DNA of 43,458 nt, from NCBI GenBank assembly GCA_964425105.1, contig CAYRLE010000013.1:1-43458 (forward strand), written 5' to 3'. Made by a program: the position numbers and the translations under genes. The DNA is from S012-109 sp964425105 (GTDB taxonomy: Bacteria > Pseudomonadota > Gammaproteobacteria > SZUA-140). Below are positions 32,618-40,601 of this stretch, in pieces. Numbering within the stretch: position 1 is the stretch's first letter; every line of letters starts with the position of its first letter. Under the pieces are notes generated by a model. The model was not told the DNA's origin and made no database searches. It saw only the letters and a program-made list of their open reading frames with translations.

Positions 32618-35317
32618 CTAAGAAGGGGAATCAGCCAGCTTGCTCTTCAGAATCTGCTCATCCAGAGGTTGCAGCAGGTAATCATCGAAACCCAGTGTCT
32701 CGCACCGCTGGATCGCCTGCTCCGCTTCACTGGCCGGCGCAACGAGGATGACGCAGCAGCGGCGTTTTTCTTTCTGTGACGCGCGCGCGCCGTGCGCCAG
32801 GCTGACAAGACGTGCGGCCTCCTCTTCAGCCACAGTGGCACTGACCAGGATATAGTCATAGCTACGCGCCTCCAGGGCCGAAATCCCCTCCTCGCCATTG
32901 CTGGCCACCGTCACACTGAAATCCAGTTCTTCCAACAAGGCAGCATGCCGCTTCTGCTCCTCGGCATCGGGTTCTATGAGCAGCACGCTGCCCTGGTGGT
33001 AATGGGGGGCGATCATCAGATTGTGTCGGGTGATCAAGGTCTCTCTGTCATCCTTGCCAAGTTCCAGCACCGCCACGATACAGTTCAGCAACATCTCCTC
33101 ATCGAAAGGGGTCGTCAAATAGCCGCTGATGCCACTGCGCCGCACCTCTTCACTGTCCCCCCGGTAACCGGTACTGGTGACCATAATCATACGCACACCG
33201 GCAATACGGCTGTCACTGCTGATGGCACGCGCCAGCTGCAGGCCATTCATCCCCGGCAGGGTCATATTGAATATCACCATGTCATAGGCTTTGCCATTGG
33301 CCACTGCGCTACACAATTCATCCAGGGCATGGGAACCGTCCACCACGCCGCGCACCGTCATCCCGACAGCAGCCATCTGAGCAATCAGTCGCTCACGCCT
33401 GACTTCATTGTCATCCACCACCAGGGCGAGGAGCTCCCGCAACTCGCTGTACTCAGCAACACCCTCATCTGCCAAGTGCGCCACCTTCTGGAGCCGTGCG
33501 GTGAACCAGAAGGTACTGCCCTTACCCTGGGCGCTCTCCACGGCGATATCGCCCTGCATCATTTCCACCAACTTTTTGCTGATAGCCAGACCCAGGCCGC
33601 TCCCCCCATAGTGCCGCGTCAACACTCCAGCCGGCTGGGAGAAGGTCTCAAAGATGCGCTGCTGCTCCTTGGCCGACAGCCCGATCCCGGTATCGCTGAC
33701 CTCGAAACGCAAGGTCAGGCTGTCTTCCGTCTCCTCCAGCGCCGACACCCGGATGACCACTTCACCGCGGCTGGTAAACTTGACCGCATTATCCACCAGG
33801 TTGAGCAGGATCTGCCGCAGCCGAGCCGGATCGCCGCGCAAAGTGCCCGGGATGCCGGGAGGGAAGAGATAGAACAGAGCGAGGCCCTTGCCATGCGCCA
33901 CGTCGCGCAGGACGTGAATCACTTCATATACCGTGCGATGGATATTGAAGGGAATGTTCTCCAGCGCCAGCTTCCCGGCTTCGATCTTGGAGAAGTCCAG
34001 GACATCATTGATGATCGTGACCAGGGACTTGCCGGCCTCCTGGATCCTGTCGACATGCTCCCGCCGCCCACTGTCCAGGGGCGAATCGTGCAACAGACTG
34101 CTCATGCTCAATATTTCTTGCAGGGGGGTGCGCAGTTCGTGGCTGACATTGGCAATGAACTCGAACTTGTGACGCGATGACTCCATCACTGCATCCCTGG
34201 CTTGTTGCAGTTCCATCTCGTGGCGTTTGCGCTCGGTGATATCGCGGGTAATGCCAATGAACAGATAGCGGCCCTCGATCTGCACCTCGCTGATCTCCAC
34301 TTCCATGGGAAAGACTGTACCATCCTTGCGCAAGCCCACCACTTCGCGTCCGGAACCAATGATCTTCTTGACGCCGGTTTCGAGATATTCCCGCAGATAG
34401 CCGTCGTGCTCCGAATGATAGGGTTCCGGCATGAGGATCTTGACGTTCTCGCCCACCACCTCCTCGGCACGGTAACCGAAGATCTTCTCGGCGGCCGGAT
34501 TGAACGATTCGATGATGCCCTGCTCATCGATGGTGATGATGCCGTCCAGGGCATTGTTCAATACGGCCTGGACTCGGCGTTTGCTTTCCAACAGTTCGGC
34601 AGCGGTGCTCTTGGCCTCGTTGAGAGCGGACTGCTTCTCGGAATAGAGGATGGCCAGGCGCCGGGACATGGTGTTGAAGGAACGTGCTGTCTGGGCCAAC
34701 TCATCGTTGCCCGCCACCGGCAGCTGATAACCGATGTCACCTGAAGCAATACGCCGCGAAGCATCGCGCAGCACCTTCAATTGGCGGGCGAAATAATTGC
34801 CCAGCATGAGGGCGATAAGCAGGCCGATGCCCATTCCGATCATGGAGATGGTTGCCGTCTGCCGGCGCGCCGCCATCATCACATTATCGAGTTCCGTCAG
34901 GGAATAACCCAGTTCCACATAGCCCAGGATTTCGCCATCGTCCCTGACCTCGGCCGAGACATCGAACACCCCGTCCTGCACGTCCTCCACCAGGAAATCC
35001 TCCCTGAACGGCCGTGCCAGCACCGCAGGATCGCCTACCGCAACGAGCACCTGGTGTTTTTTGCCCCTGATCCTTACATATTCGATGGCGGGCTGGGCGA
35101 ACACTTCATGGGCCATGCGCTCCAGCACCTTGCGCTCGGCACCTGCCATCTGCTGTTTGATGGTGGCAGCAAGCACCGCGGCGGTAGTGGAGGCATGCTT
35201 GTTGAGTTCGACTTCATTGGATGCGCGGAGAAAATGAAAATTGCTCCACACCACAAAAGTCAGCAGCAATACCTGAATAAGTATGATACCGAGAACGATT
35301 TTCAGCCGGAAAGACAT
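32618..35317 (-). CDS. hybrid sensor histidine kinase with two degenerate receivers
   Basis: An 899-residue inner-membrane kinase. Two membrane helices (about 7-24 and 155-176) frame a periplasmic sensor domain; then HAMP (to about 230), PAS (about 245-365, FNPAAEKIFGY), HisKA with phospho-site His393 (NVSHELRTPLQ), and HATPase with NLVDNAVKF, SDTGIGLS and GGSGLGLA. The core is intact. Both C-terminal receivers have lost the acceptor Asp: Asn684 in REC1 (VIFNMTLPG) and Ser826 in REC2 (ILVSATVA). The switch Lys is also replaced, by Thr736 and Gln883. No Hpt domain follows. The frame is open to 35386, but 35317 gives a normal N-terminus. It lies downstream of the SulP gene; the cognate regulator is not in view. 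Confidence 0.92.
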   Translation of the reverse strand: MSFRLKIVLGIILIQVLLLTFVVWSNFHFLRASNEVELNKHASTTAAVLAATIKQQMAGAERKVLERMAHEVFAQPAIEYVRIRGKKHQVLVAVGDPAVLARPFREDFLVEDVQDGVFDVSAEVRDDGEILGYVELGYSLTELDNVMMAARRQTATISMIGMGIGLLIALMLGNYFARQLKVLRDASRRIASGDIGYQLPVAGNDELAQTARSFNTMSRRLAILYSEKQSALNEAKSTAAELLESKRRVQAVLNNALDGIITIDEQGIIESFNPAAEKIFGYRAEEVVGENVKILMPEPYHSEHDGYLREYLETGVKKIIGSGREVVGLRKDGTVFPMEVEISEVQIEGRYLFIGITRDITERKRHEMELQQARDAVMESSRHKFEFIANVSHELRTPLQEILSMSSLLHDSPLDSGRREHVDRIQEAGKSLVTIINDVLDFSKIEAGKLALENIPFNIHRTVYEVIHVLRDVAHGKGLALFYLFPPGIPGTLRGDPARLRQILLNLVDNAVKFTSRGEVVIRVSALEETEDSLTLRFEVSDTGIGLSAKEQQRIFETFSQPAGVLTRHYGGSGLGLAISKKLVEMMQGDIAVESAQGKGSTFWFTARLQKVAHLADEGVAEYSELRELLALVVDDNEVRRERLIAQMAAVGMTVRGVVDGSHALDELCSAVANGKAYDMVIFNMTLPGMNGLQLARAISSDSRIAGVRMIMVTSTGYRGDSEEVRRSGISGYLTTPFDEEMLLNCIVAVLELGKDDRETLITRHNLMIAPHYHQGSVLLIEPDAEEQKRHAALLEELDFSVTVASNGEEGISALEARSYDYILVSATVAEEEAARLVSLAHGARASQKEKRRCCVILVAPASEAEQAIQRCETLGFDDYLLQPLDEQILKSKLADSPS

Positions 35318-35741
35318 CAGGCAACCATCAATAACAAGCCAGCTACGCAAAACGTGGGCTGCGGAGAGAACAAAAGATGACGCCATTCATGCCCTGACAA
35401 GCAACGCGCTGCAGCAGGTGCGCCGGGCATCGTCGAATGATCGCTTTTGTCAGTTGAAATGTGCTGTCCCCAAATCCGTAAAGTAACAGGCTTCTGCCCC
35501 CATGCCACAGGCAGGACCGTGGCCCGCTCCCCTCCTCCAAGGCGCTAGAGTAGCCACACCGCCCTCACAATTCAACCACCGCCACCAAGGAAAGCAGATG
35601 CATTCTTGAGGTGTTGTCAGCAGGGCCGCAGGCCGCGGTGCCAAGACATAGAAAACGGCATGAAAATCATCGGAGAAAATATTATGAAACAAGGCGTTAG
35701 CGATTAACGAGGAGAGCGCCACAGCGCTCACCCCCAGCGAC
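35318..35741. other. 424-bp intergenic region
   Basis: No convincing gene was found. A hairpin GAGCGC-CACA-GCGCTC at 35714-35729 lies 13 bp after the SulP stop and could be its terminator, although no T-run follows. The rest shows no repeat or clear promoter for the kinase gene. Base composition is somewhat lower in GC than the genes around it. Confidence 0.5.
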
Positions 35742-37271
35742 TCATGCCAGCTTGTCGTCGGCAACGTAATAACGGGGATCCTCTTTGATGTTGACCTCCA
35801 CCAGGTCGCCGGCCTTTTCCAGCAGCTGCCGGCATTCCGGCGAGAGGTGCCGCAGGTGCAGATTCTTTCCCGCCCGGGTGTATCTCTCCGCCAGGTTATC
35901 GATGGCCTCGATGGCCGAATGATCGGCCACGCGGGAATGGGCAAAATCGATGATCACCTCATGGGGGTCATTCTTCGCATCGAAGAGATCGCCAAAACGA
36001 TGCACCGAGGCAAAGAACAGTGGGCCATGGACGACATAGACCTTGGCGCCGTCTTCGTCGATATGCTCGATGGCATAGATATGGCGGGCCTGTTTCCAGG
36101 CAAAGACCAGGGCCGTGGCGATCACTCCAACCACAACGGCAACGGCCAGATCGCTGACCACCGTGACCAGGGCAACGAGGATGCCGACAAAGGAGTCTTC
36201 GCGGGGGATCTTCTTCAGCAGGTTGAAACTGCCCCACTCGAAGGTGCCGATCACCACCATAAACATGATGCCCACCAGCGCCGCCACCGGGATCATCTCG
36301 ATCAGCGGCGAGGCGAAGAGGATGAAACTGAGCAGAAACAGGGCAGCGGCGATACCGGAAAGATTGCGCAGGCCGCCGGATGAAATATTGATCATGCTCT
36401 GGCCGATCATGGCACAGCCGCCCATACCGCCAAAGAACCCGGTGACCACGTTGGCGGTACCTTGACCGATGGAGACCCGGTTGCCCTTGCCACGGCTGTC
36501 GGTGATCTCATCGATCACGCTCATGGTCAACAGCGACTCGATGAGGCCGATGGCCGCCAGGATCACAGCATAGGGAAAGATGATCTGCAGAGTCTCCAGA
36601 TTGAAGGGCACCGCTGGCACATGGAAGGGCGGGAACCCGCCACCGATGCTGGCGATGTCACCCACCGCCTTGGTATCCAGACCGCCGAAGATGGCGATCA
36701 GCGTCACCACCACGATGGCCGCCAGGCCGGCGGGCAGGGCGCGCGTGAAGCGCGGCAGAAAATGCATGATCAGCATGGTCAGCAGCACCAGGCCCAGCAT
36801 GGTATAGAGCGGTGCACCGCTCATCCACAGCGTGGCACCGCCACTATCTGTGACCTGAAACTGATGAAGTTGGGCAAGAAAGATCACGATGGCTAGGCCA
36901 TTCACGAAACCCAGCAGCACCGGATAGGGCACCATGCGGATGAATTTTCCCAGCTTCAGCAGACCGAAGACGATCTGCAGCACCCCCATCAACACCACCG
37001 TGGCAAAGAGATATTCCACGCCATGTTCGGCCACCAGACTGACCATCACCACGGCCAGGGCGCCGGTGGCGCCGGAAATCATGCCGGGGCGCCCGCCCAC
37101 CAGGGAAGTGATCAGCCCCACCATGAAGGCTGCGTACAAGCCCACCAGGGGATGCACACCGGCGACAAAGGCGAAGGCTACAGCTTCCGGCACCAGGGCC
37201 AGGGCGACGGTCAAACCAGAAAGGATGTCATCCTTGGCCCGGGCGGCATGGTCGTAGTACAACTGAAACAT
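35742..37271 (-). CDS. SulP-family anion transporter with STAS domain
   Basis: A 509-residue inner-membrane protein. Members carry sulfate, bicarbonate, dicarboxylates or other anions. The conserved SulP start is clear (DILSGLTVALALVPEAVAFAFVAGVHPLVGLY is the family's first-helix pattern; only its position, residues 14-45, matters here). About 12-14 helices are followed by a cytosolic STAS domain (from about 405) with EVIIDFAHSRVADHSAIEAI. The ATG at 37271 follows an AGGAAC site; a longer frame to 37343 only reads repeat-like DNA. The exact substrate cannot be read. No carbonic anhydrase or sulfur gene is beside it. Confidence 0.93.
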   Translation of the reverse strand: MFQLYYDHAARAKDDILSGLTVALALVPEAVAFAFVAGVHPLVGLYAAFMVGLITSLVGGRPGMISGATGALAVVMVSLVAEHGVEYLFATVVLMGVLQIVFGLLKLGKFIRMVPYPVLLGFVNGLAIVIFLAQLHQFQVTDSGGATLWMSGAPLYTMLGLVLLTMLIMHFLPRFTRALPAGLAAIVVVTLIAIFGGLDTKAVGDIASIGGGFPPFHVPAVPFNLETLQIIFPYAVILAAIGLIESLLTMSVIDEITDSRGKGNRVSIGQGTANVVTGFFGGMGGCAMIGQSMINISSGGLRNLSGIAAALFLLSFILFASPLIEMIPVAALVGIMFMVVIGTFEWGSFNLLKKIPREDSFVGILVALVTVVSDLAVAVVVGVIATALVFAWKQARHIYAIEHIDEDGAKVYVVHGPLFFASVHRFGDLFDAKNDPHEVIIDFAHSRVADHSAIEAIDNLAERYTRAGKNLHLRHLSPECRQLLEKAGDLVEVNIKEDPRYYVADDKLA

Positions 37272-37290
37272 GGGGGTTCCTGATTTAGCG

Positions 37291-37350
37291 AAGTGAGGAG
37301 TGAGGCGTAAGGTGTGAGGAGGCACAGAAATTCCGCACCTCACACCTCAC
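37291..37350. repeat. GTGAGG-type short repeats with 10-bp inverted pair
   Basis: AGTGAGG and similar units recur here, and AGGTGTGAGG (37310-37319) pairs perfectly with CCTCACACCT (37338-37347). The tract lies between tRNA-Lys and the SulP start on the minus strand. It may serve as the tRNA terminator stem, followed on that strand by little T-rich sequence. Confidence 0.5.
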
Positions 37351-37360
37351 GAAAAAACAG

Positions 37361-37436
37361 TGGTGGGCCGTGATGGGCTCGAACCATCGACCAACGGATT
37401 AAAAGTCCGGTGCTCTACCAACTGAGCTAACGGCCC
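37361..37436 (-). tRNA. tRNA-Lys (anticodon TTT)
   Basis: A 76-nt tRNA with encoded CCA. The acceptor begins GGGCCG and pairs with the CGGCCC before the A-CCA end. The D-arm holds AGCTCAGTTGGTAGAGC, the anticodon loop is CTTTTAA with anticodon TTT, and the T-arm has GGTTCGAGCC. All helices are complete by inspection. Confidence 0.97.
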
Positions 37437-37574
37437 GATTTAAAGTCTGCTGACGAGGCACCCCATGCAGGATGCCGGCAGGACGGGTTTGAACCCGGTA
37501 CCGGTGCGTCGCCTGGAGGACCGTCAGCCGCTGCCCGTTCCTGCGACGCGAATGGCAAGAACGATGCGCGCGTT
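37437..37574 (-). other. structured leader between queC and tRNA-Lys
   Basis: About 138 bp without a gene between the putative promoter and the tRNA. A perfect 7-bp stem GCGTCGC / GCGACGC (37506-37512 with 37543-37549) closes a 30-nt loop, and a stem-loop built on GGGTTTGAACCC (37486-37497) follows. The second looks like a tRNA T-arm, but the 5+7+5 geometry does not hold and no matching acceptor strand exists, so it is not called a tRNA. Confidence 0.45.
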
Positions 37575-37603
37575 ATTCTAGCCGCATCGCCGCCGTTCTA
37601 CAA
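37575..37603 (-). promoter_or_regulatory. putative stable-RNA promoter for tRNA-Lys
   Basis: On the minus strand, TTGTAG (37598-37603) and TAGAAT (37575-37580) are exactly 17 bp apart. The -10 box is followed by AACGCGCGC, a GC-rich discriminator like that of stringently controlled rRNA and tRNA promoters. The -35 box overlaps the queC stop codon. Confidence 0.45.
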
Positions 37604-38302
37604 ATCTTTTTGCCGCCGATAGAGAGTGGGATCGACCAACCCAGCGGCGGCAAAACCCGCGGCCCGCAGGCGGCAAGCATCGCAGTGCCCGCAGGCCCGG
37701 CCCTCGTTATCGGCGGCATAACAGGATACGGTGCCGGCAAAGTCCACCCCCAACGCCATCCCCGTGCGGATGATCTCCGCCTTGCTCATCTGGATGAGAG
37801 GCGTGCGGATGGTCACCGGCACCCCCTCCACGGCGGCGCGGGTGGCGAGATTGGCCATGGTGGTGAAGGCCGCGATGTACTCGGGCCGACAGTCGGGATA
37901 GCCGGAATAATCCACGGCATTGACGCCGATGAAGATGTCGCGGGCATCCAGGACCTCCGCCCAGGCCAGGGCCAGGGAGAGAAAGACCGTATTGCGCGCC
38001 GGCACATAGGTCACCGGAATACCCGCGCCGCCCTCCTCGGGGACGGCGATGCCCTCATCGGTGAGGGCGGAACCGCCGATGTCACCGAGGCCGATGTGCA
38101 TCACGCGGTGCTCCACGGCCCCCAGGGCCTGGGCCACGCGGCGCGCCGCCGCCAGTTCGCCGCGGTGGCGCTGGCCGTAGTCGAAGCTCAGGGCATGACA
38201 GTGATAAGCCTGGGAACGGGCAATGGCGAGGGTGGTGGCTGAATCCAACCCCCCGGAGAGCAGCACCACGGCGCGGCGCACTTCAGCTTTGCTCCGGCTC
38301 AT
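37598..38302 (-). CDS. queC: 7-cyano-7-deazaguanine synthase QueC
   Basis: A 234-residue enzyme that converts 7-carboxy-7-deazaguanine to preQ0 using ATP and ammonia, on the way to queuosine in tRNA. The PP-loop SGGLDS is at 16-21, and the zinc cysteines lie in the C-terminal CYAADNEGRACGHCDACR block. Length is as usual (about 231). The ATG at 38302 overlaps the queE stop (ATGA), so the pair is translationally coupled. It closes the tol-pal-cpoB-queE-queC run. Confidence 0.96.
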   Translation of the reverse strand: MSRSKAEVRRAVVLLSGGLDSATTLAIARSQAYHCHALSFDYGQRHRGELAAARRVAQALGAVEHRVMHIGLGDIGGSALTDEGIAVPEEGGAGIPVTYVPARNTVFLSLALAWAEVLDARDIFIGVNAVDYSGYPDCRPEYIAAFTTMANLATRAAVEGVPVTIRTPLIQMSKAEIIRTGMALGVDFAGTVSCYAADNEGRACGHCDACRLRAAGFAAAGLVDPTLYRRQKDL

Positions 38303-38958
38303 CTGCCCGGCGCCTCCCCCCACAGGTATTTGTGCAGCTGGATCTGCAGACGCACCGCCAGACCGTCGGCGAGGACCCACTCGGCGAGGCGCACCGCCGG
38401 CAACTGGCCATGGCTGGGCATGGCCAGCACCTCACAGCGTTCCGTGAGCCGGTGACGCTGCAGCATCTCCTTCATCCAGCGATAGTCGCCCTCGTTGCAG
38501 ATCACGAACTTGAGTTGGTCCTGCGACGACAGATGGTCGAGATTGGCATAGCGATTGCGGCCCTCCTCGCCGGAGGCCGGGGTCTTGAGGTCCATGACCT
38601 TGATGACGCGGGAGTCCACCGCGGCGATATCCAGGGCGCCGCTGGTCTCCAGGGAGACCGTGTAGCCGGCATCGCACAAACGGCACAGCAGATCCAGGCA
38701 CCCCTTCTGGGCCAGGGGTTCGCCGCCGGTGACCGTGACATGGCGCACCGGCCACTGGCGCACCCGCGCCATGACGACATCCAGACTGAGGGACTCACCG
38801 CCGCTGAAGGCATAGGCGGTATCACAGTACTGGCAACGCAACGGACAGCCGGTGAGGCGCACGAAGACTGTCGGCAAGCCGGTGAAACGGGCCTCACCCT
38901 GTAGGGAATGGAAAATCTCGGTAACCCGCAGGCGGGTTGCCGGTGCATCAGTGTTCAT
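38299..38958 (-). CDS. queE: 7-carboxy-7-deazaguanine synthase QueE
   Basis: A 219-residue radical-SAM enzyme that forms the deazaguanine ring from 6-carboxytetrahydropterin. The cluster motif is Cys38-x3-Cys42-x2-Cys45 (CPLRCQYC), followed by TAYAF; the VTGGEP motif follows. The substrate-binding LQGE sequence (19-22) is also typical. The frame extends upstream to 39126, but the ATG at 38958 gives the family N-terminus. It is 56 bp after cpoB and overlaps queC by 4 bp. Confidence 0.95.
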   Translation of the reverse strand: MNTDAPATRLRVTEIFHSLQGEARFTGLPTVFVRLTGCPLRCQYCDTAYAFSGGESLSLDVVMARVRQWPVRHVTVTGGEPLAQKGCLDLLCRLCDAGYTVSLETSGALDIAAVDSRVIKVMDLKTPASGEEGRNRYANLDHLSSQDQLKFVICNEGDYRWMKEMLQRHRLTERCEVLAMPSHGQLPAVRLAEWVLADGLAVRLQIQLHKYLWGEAPGR

Positions 38959-39014
38959 AGTTTGGATACGAAATTGCTGCAGCACTGCCGCAGCATGCAG
39001 GTGCCGCGGGGGAA

Positions 39015-39971
39015 CTAGCGACCTTCCAGCTTCATGCGGTGCAGGCGGTTCTTGGCCAGCTGGGCAGCTGTGGTGTCGGGAAAGCGCTGCGTCAACTCCT
39101 GGAGGATTTTGCGGGCCTGATCCCACTTTTTCAACTCATAATAACAATAACCGATCTTGAGCATGGCATCGGGAATCTTCTGGCTGTCGGGAAAGCTGAC
39201 CAGCACCTTGTTGAATTCCTCGATGGCGGTGGGGAAACGGCGCATCACGTAATTGGCCTCGGCCAGCCAGTACTGGGCGTTGTCGGCAAATTGTCCCTTG
39301 GGATAGCGCACCAGGAATTTCTCGAAGGCCGCAATGGCCTCTTCATAGCGGCCATCCTTGAGCACGTTGAAGGCCTGTTGATAGGCAGCCTGTTCCTCCA
39401 GAGGATCGACGTTCACCGCCGTTGCCGCGGCAGTGGCCGCCGCCGTTGCCCCAGCGCCGGCAGCCGGCGCCGCCTCGGCGGCAGTCAGCGGTGGTGCAAC
39501 AGCGGCAGAGGCCGAACCTGTCGCGCCCTGCACCGGAACCGGGGTCTGCTGTGCTTTGCTGAGCTTCAGTTCCAGTTCCCGCAGGCGGCGGTCCACGTCC
39601 AGGTACAGTTCCCGCTGGCGCTGCTTGATCCCTTCCAGTGCATGGCCCTGCTCCTCGCTGGCACCGCGCAACTCCTGGATGTCGCGCTGCAGCTGATCCA
39701 GGCGCATGAGAATCTCCACCAGGGCCTGGCTCTCCACCACCCGTTCCAGACGTGCCACCCTGGCTTCCAGCGGCAGGGCCGACCTGGCCGCCGGGGCCGG
39801 CGCCGGGCGCGCGGGGGCGGGTGCTTGGGCGGGCGGGGGCAATGCCACAGCGCTGTCCTCCAGGGGTGTCGATTCCACGATGGGCGGCAAGCCAGCCGCA
39901 CTGGCGGCGGACGCCGCGACACCCAGCAAGGCGGCCGCTGTCAGACGCCGCGCCATATCCCTGCGCTTCAT
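39015..39971 (-). CDS. cpoB: Tol-Pal associated cell-division coordinator CpoB
   Basis: A 318-residue periplasmic protein (formerly YbgF; E. coli has 263). It links PBP1b activity to Tol-driven outer-membrane constriction. A signal peptide to about residue 25 (AASAASAAG) is followed by a Pro/Ala stretch, a trimerising coiled coil (about 66-140), an Ala-rich linker (about 145-190) and three TPR-like repeats to the end (AFNVLKDGRYEEAIAAFEKF and so on). The long Ala/Pro linkers explain the extra length. It follows pal by 6 bp, and the ATG at 39971 lies in a weak ribosome site context. Confidence 0.94.
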   Translation of the reverse strand: MKRRDMARRLTAAALLGVAASAASAAGLPPIVESTPLEDSAVALPPPAQAPAPARPAPAPAARSALPLEARVARLERVVESQALVEILMRLDQLQRDIQELRGASEEQGHALEGIKQRQRELYLDVDRRLRELELKLSKAQQTPVPVQGATGSASAAVAPPLTAAEAAPAAGAGATAAATAAATAVNVDPLEEQAAYQQAFNVLKDGRYEEAIAAFEKFLVRYPKGQFADNAQYWLAEANYVMRRFPTAIEEFNKVLVSFPDSQKIPDAMLKIGYCYYELKKWDQARKILQELTQRFPDTTAAQLAKNRLHRMKLEGR

Positions 39972-39977
39972 AGCAGA

Positions 39978-40565
39978 TCAGCGCCCGGGATAGACGATTT
40001 CCACCCGGCGGTTGAGACGCCAGGACTCTTCGTCATGACCAAAGGCCACCGGCCGTTCTTCGCCGTAGCTCACCACCTTCATCTGGGAAAAGGATGCCCC
40101 CTGGGCTGCCAGGAAACGGCGCACGGCCTTGGCGCGGCGCTCGCCCAACGCCATGTTGTACTCGCGGGTGCCACGCTCGTCGGCGTGACCTTCCAGAGTA
40201 ACCGTCACATCAGGATGCTCGGCGAGATAACGGCCGTGGGCCTCGATAATGGCCTGAAACTCGGGCTTGATCTCAGTGCTATCGAAATCGAAATAGATCA
40301 CCCGCTTGGCGAGGATGCTGTGGGGATCGGACAGGGGATCGCCTGCAAAGCCAGTCTCCGCCGGCGCAGCCATGGACTCCGCCCCACCCATCTCCATGCC
40401 GGCGCCCGCACCGCCTGAGGGTGCCGGGCGGGTTTCCGCTGCCGGCGCAGGCGTCGTGGCAGCGCCGCCGGCTCCCGCTCCAGCGGTCGATTCTCCCGTC
40501 GTGGCGCAGCCCGCCATCAGGGCGACAGGAACAATCGTGATCAATAATCTAGCGAGAACATTCAT
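39978..40565 (-). CDS. pal: peptidoglycan-associated lipoprotein Pal
   Basis: A 195-residue outer-membrane lipoprotein that binds the peptide of peptidoglycan and TolB. The lipobox is LMAGC (Cys20). A long Ala/Gly/Pro-rich flexible linker covers about residues 22-80. The OmpA-like domain has YFDFDSTEI, then LEGHADERGTREYNMALGERRA, then RRVEIVY. The AGGAG site is 8 bases before the ATG. The linker is longer than in E. coli (Pal total 173), as is common in high-GC relatives. Confidence 0.96.
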   Translation of the reverse strand: MNVLARLLITIVPVALMAGCATTGESTAGAGAGGAATTPAPAAETRPAPSGGAGAGMEMGGAESMAAPAETGFAGDPLSDPHSILAKRVIYFDFDSTEIKPEFQAIIEAHGRYLAEHPDVTVTLEGHADERGTREYNMALGERRAKAVRRFLAAQGASFSQMKVVSYGEERPVAFGHDEESWRLNRRVEIVYPGR

Positions 40566-40601
40566 TTAAGTTTCTCCTTGTTGTGTTGACTGGGTTCACG
40601 G

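Noticed and set aside
37470..37510. A second tRNA next to tRNA-Lys, from the GGGTTCAAACCC T-arm-like sequence on the minus strand
   Set aside because: With a 7-base loop the stem breaks at the third pair, and there is no acceptor partner or anticodon arm upstream.
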